A stretch of 64,000 nucleotides of DNA from Christensenella sp036660175. GTDB taxonomy: Bacteria; Bacillota; Clostridia; Christensenellales; Christensenellaceae. The position numbers and the translations under genes were made by a program. The stretch is from NCBI GenBank assembly GCA_036660175.1, contig JAVXBD010000002.1, positions 1 to 64,000 on the forward strand, given 5' to 3'. The notes beneath the pieces are model-generated. The model saw nothing but the letters and a program-made list of their open reading frames with translations, was not told where the DNA came from and did no database searches. Of the stretch, positions 62,915 through 64,000 are shown in pieces. Numbering within the stretch: the first letter of the stretch is position 1; every line of letters starts with the position of its first letter.

Positions 62915-63562
62915 TTAAAGTCCCGCTTGTTCCATAACTTCTTTTGTGAAGTCATCATCTCTTTTTTCTAAACCTTCGCCCATTTCGTATCTTGTAAATC
63001 TTCTAATGGAGATTTTCTCGCCGATTGTAGCAACTTGGTCGTTCACAATATCTTGTATTGTTTTATCTGGATTTTTTACAAATGGCTGATCTAAAAGACA
63101 AATCTCTTTTTTGTATTTCTTAATTCTTCCTTCAACCATTTTTTCAACAACATTGGCTGGTTTTCCTTCATTTAAAGCCTGAACAGTCAAAATTTCTTTT
63201 TCTTTTTCAAGAACAGCTTGGTCAACCTCTGCCTCAGAAATATACAAAGGATTTGTTGCTGCAATGTGCATCGCAATATCCTTTACAAAAGCTTGAAACT
63301 CATCTGTTTTTGCAACAAAATCAGTTTCACAGTTCACTTCAAGTAAGACGCCGATTTTTCCGCCCATATGTATATATGAGCCAACAATACCCTCAGCAGC
63401 AATTCTGCCAGCTTTTTTAACAGCAGCAGCAAGACCTTTTTCTCTTAAAAGCTCACTTGCTTTTTCAAGATCGCCATTTGCTTCTGTCAGTGCATTTTTA
63501 CAATCCATCATACCTGCGCCGGATCTGTCACGCAGTACTTTTACATCAGTAGCCGAAACCAT
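62915..63562 (-). CDS. tsf: Elongation factor Ts, short form
   Basis: EF-Ts exchanges GDP for GTP on EF-Tu. The UBA-like N-terminal domain has LRDRSGAGMMDCKNAL, and the TDFVA motif (about 80-84) that inserts in EF-Tu. At 215 residues it is much shorter than the near-290 residue EF-Ts of Bacillus: one core subdomain is reduced, as in Thermus-like and some clostridial EF-Ts. GGAGGTAAA precedes the ATG. It lies between rpsB and a terminator. Confidence 0.96.
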   Translation of the reverse strand: MVSATDVKVLRDRSGAGMMDCKNALTEANGDLEKASELLREKGLAAAVKKAGRIAAEGIVGSYIHMGGKIGVLLEVNCETDFVAKTDEFQAFVKDIAMHIAATNPLYISEAEVDQAVLEKEKEILTVQALNEGKPANVVEKMVEGRIKKYKKEICLLDQPFVKNPDKTIQDIVNDQVATIGEKISIRRFTRYEMGEGLEKRDDDFTKEVMEQAGL

Positions 63563-63590
63563 GAATATTTACCTCCGTATATAAAATCTA

Positions 63591-64000
63591 TTATTTATTT
63601 TCTAATACTTCTTCTGCTGATTCTTTAATGTCTTCTGCAATTTCAGGTACAACAACATCAGCAGCATATTCTTCAATTTTTCCTTCTTCTAATTCAACTT
63701 CAGCTTCTTGCTGAGGTAGAATCTCTTTTGCAATATCATCCGCAATTTCTTCAATTGCAGCAGCCTCTTGCTCATCAACTGACAATGCCGCTTCTTCCTG
63801 TGTATCTTCCATTTGCTCGCCTTGTTTGCCCTCTAAAACAGCATCAGCCATTTTTGCAGCAATCAATTTAACGGCACGAATTGCATCATCATTGCCAGGA
63901 ATCGGATAATCTATTTCGTCAGGATCGCAGTTTGTATCAACAATTGCAACAATCGGGATTCCTAAGTTATGTGCTTCAGCAACAGCAATTCTTTCTTTTC
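63591..64000 (-). CDS. rpsB: 30S ribosomal protein S2, C-terminal part (cut by window edge)
   Basis: The frame is open to the right edge and reads KERIAVAEAHNLGIPI, VDTNCDPDEIDYPIPGNDDA and KLIAAKMADAVLEGKQGE, clear S2 sequence. After this core the frame continues for 73 residues with 27 acidic and four lysine residues, a long acidic tail not found in E. coli or B. subtilis S2. The N-terminus lies beyond the window. S2 is needed to dock S1 on the 30S subunit in proteobacteria. Confidence 0.95.
   Translation of the reverse strand, partial: KERIAVAEAHNLGIPIVAIVDTNCDPDEIDYPIPGNDDAIRAVKLIAAKMADAVLEGKQGEQMEDTQEEAALSVDEQEAAAIEEIADDIAKEILPQQEAEVELEEGKIEEYAADVVVPEIAEDIKESAEEVLENK

Noticed and set aside
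1..64000. CRISPR arrays, tRNA clusters, phage or transposon genes, defence islands
   Set aside because: No direct-repeat arrays, cloverleaf motifs, integrase, transposase or nuclease-helicase gene sets seen; all frames are housekeeping genes.

Overview
The window is AT-rich chromosomal DNA from a member of the Bacillota, most likely class Clostridia. Markers for this are an IspH protein fused to ribosomal S1 domains, a PolC-type replicase, RNase J, KhpA, TrmFO, HslUV, HemZ, an Asp23/AmaP/DUF2273 envelope-stress set and a T-box leader. I cannot fix the family. About 60 genes lie head to tail on the minus strand, with no plus-strand gene, transposase, prophage, CRISPR array, tRNA or rRNA. The minus strand is therefore probably the leading strand. 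Spacing is very tight, with many ATGA, GTGA or TAATG stop/start overlaps, and TTG start codons are frequent.

In transcription order, from the right edge: (1) rpsB (cut by the edge) and tsf end at a terminator. pyrH, frr, a small unknown gene, then uppS-cdsA-dxr-rseP-ispG-polC follow (translation, UMP kinase, undecaprenyl and phospholipid synthesis, MEP pathway, replicase). (2) A good promoter drives secD-secF, which end at a terminator; recJ-apt-relA-dtd-MBL hydrolase-hemZ follow. (3) A strong promoter and a T-box leader drive hisS-aspS, followed by tcdA, rseC-like, smc and ftsY. (4) A consensus promoter bracketed by two copies of a 26-bp palindrome drives ylxM-ffh-rpsP-khpA-rimM-trmD. (5) rplS has its own promoter, a structured leader and a terminator. 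Then come rbgA-rnhB-yraN, a giant two-part membrane glycosyltransferase, comM-dprA-topA-trmFO-hslV-hslU, and a terminator. (6) An extended -10 promoter drives the RNase J gene, then ylbF-mltG-U32 protease/TrhP-Nfo-like-pepP-efp, the envelope-stress set, nusB, folD-xseA-xseB-ispA and cmk-plsC-ispH/rpsA, ending at a terminator close to the left edge.

The genes work together in a few themes. One is ribosome and tRNA biology: S2, S16, L19, S1, EF-Ts, EF-P, Frr, RimM, TrmD, TrmFO, TcdA, TrhP-like, Dtd, HisRS, AspRS, RbgA and Rel. Another is isoprenoid and envelope lipid synthesis: Dxr, IspG, IspH, IspA, UppS, CdsA and PlsC. Others are protein export and membrane proteolysis (SRP, FtsY, SecDF, RseP) and DNA maintenance (PolC, RecJ, ExoVII, RNase HII, DprA, TopA, SMC).

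I found no clear novel defence or mobile system. The most unusual items are the fused GT-C/PMT glycosyltransferase with an inserted beta-rich domain, the palindrome pair around the SRP-operon promoter, the uncharacterised gene coupled to frr, acidic tails on both S2 and the S1-like protein, a histone-like lysine tail on TopA, and several unexplained intergenic hairpins.
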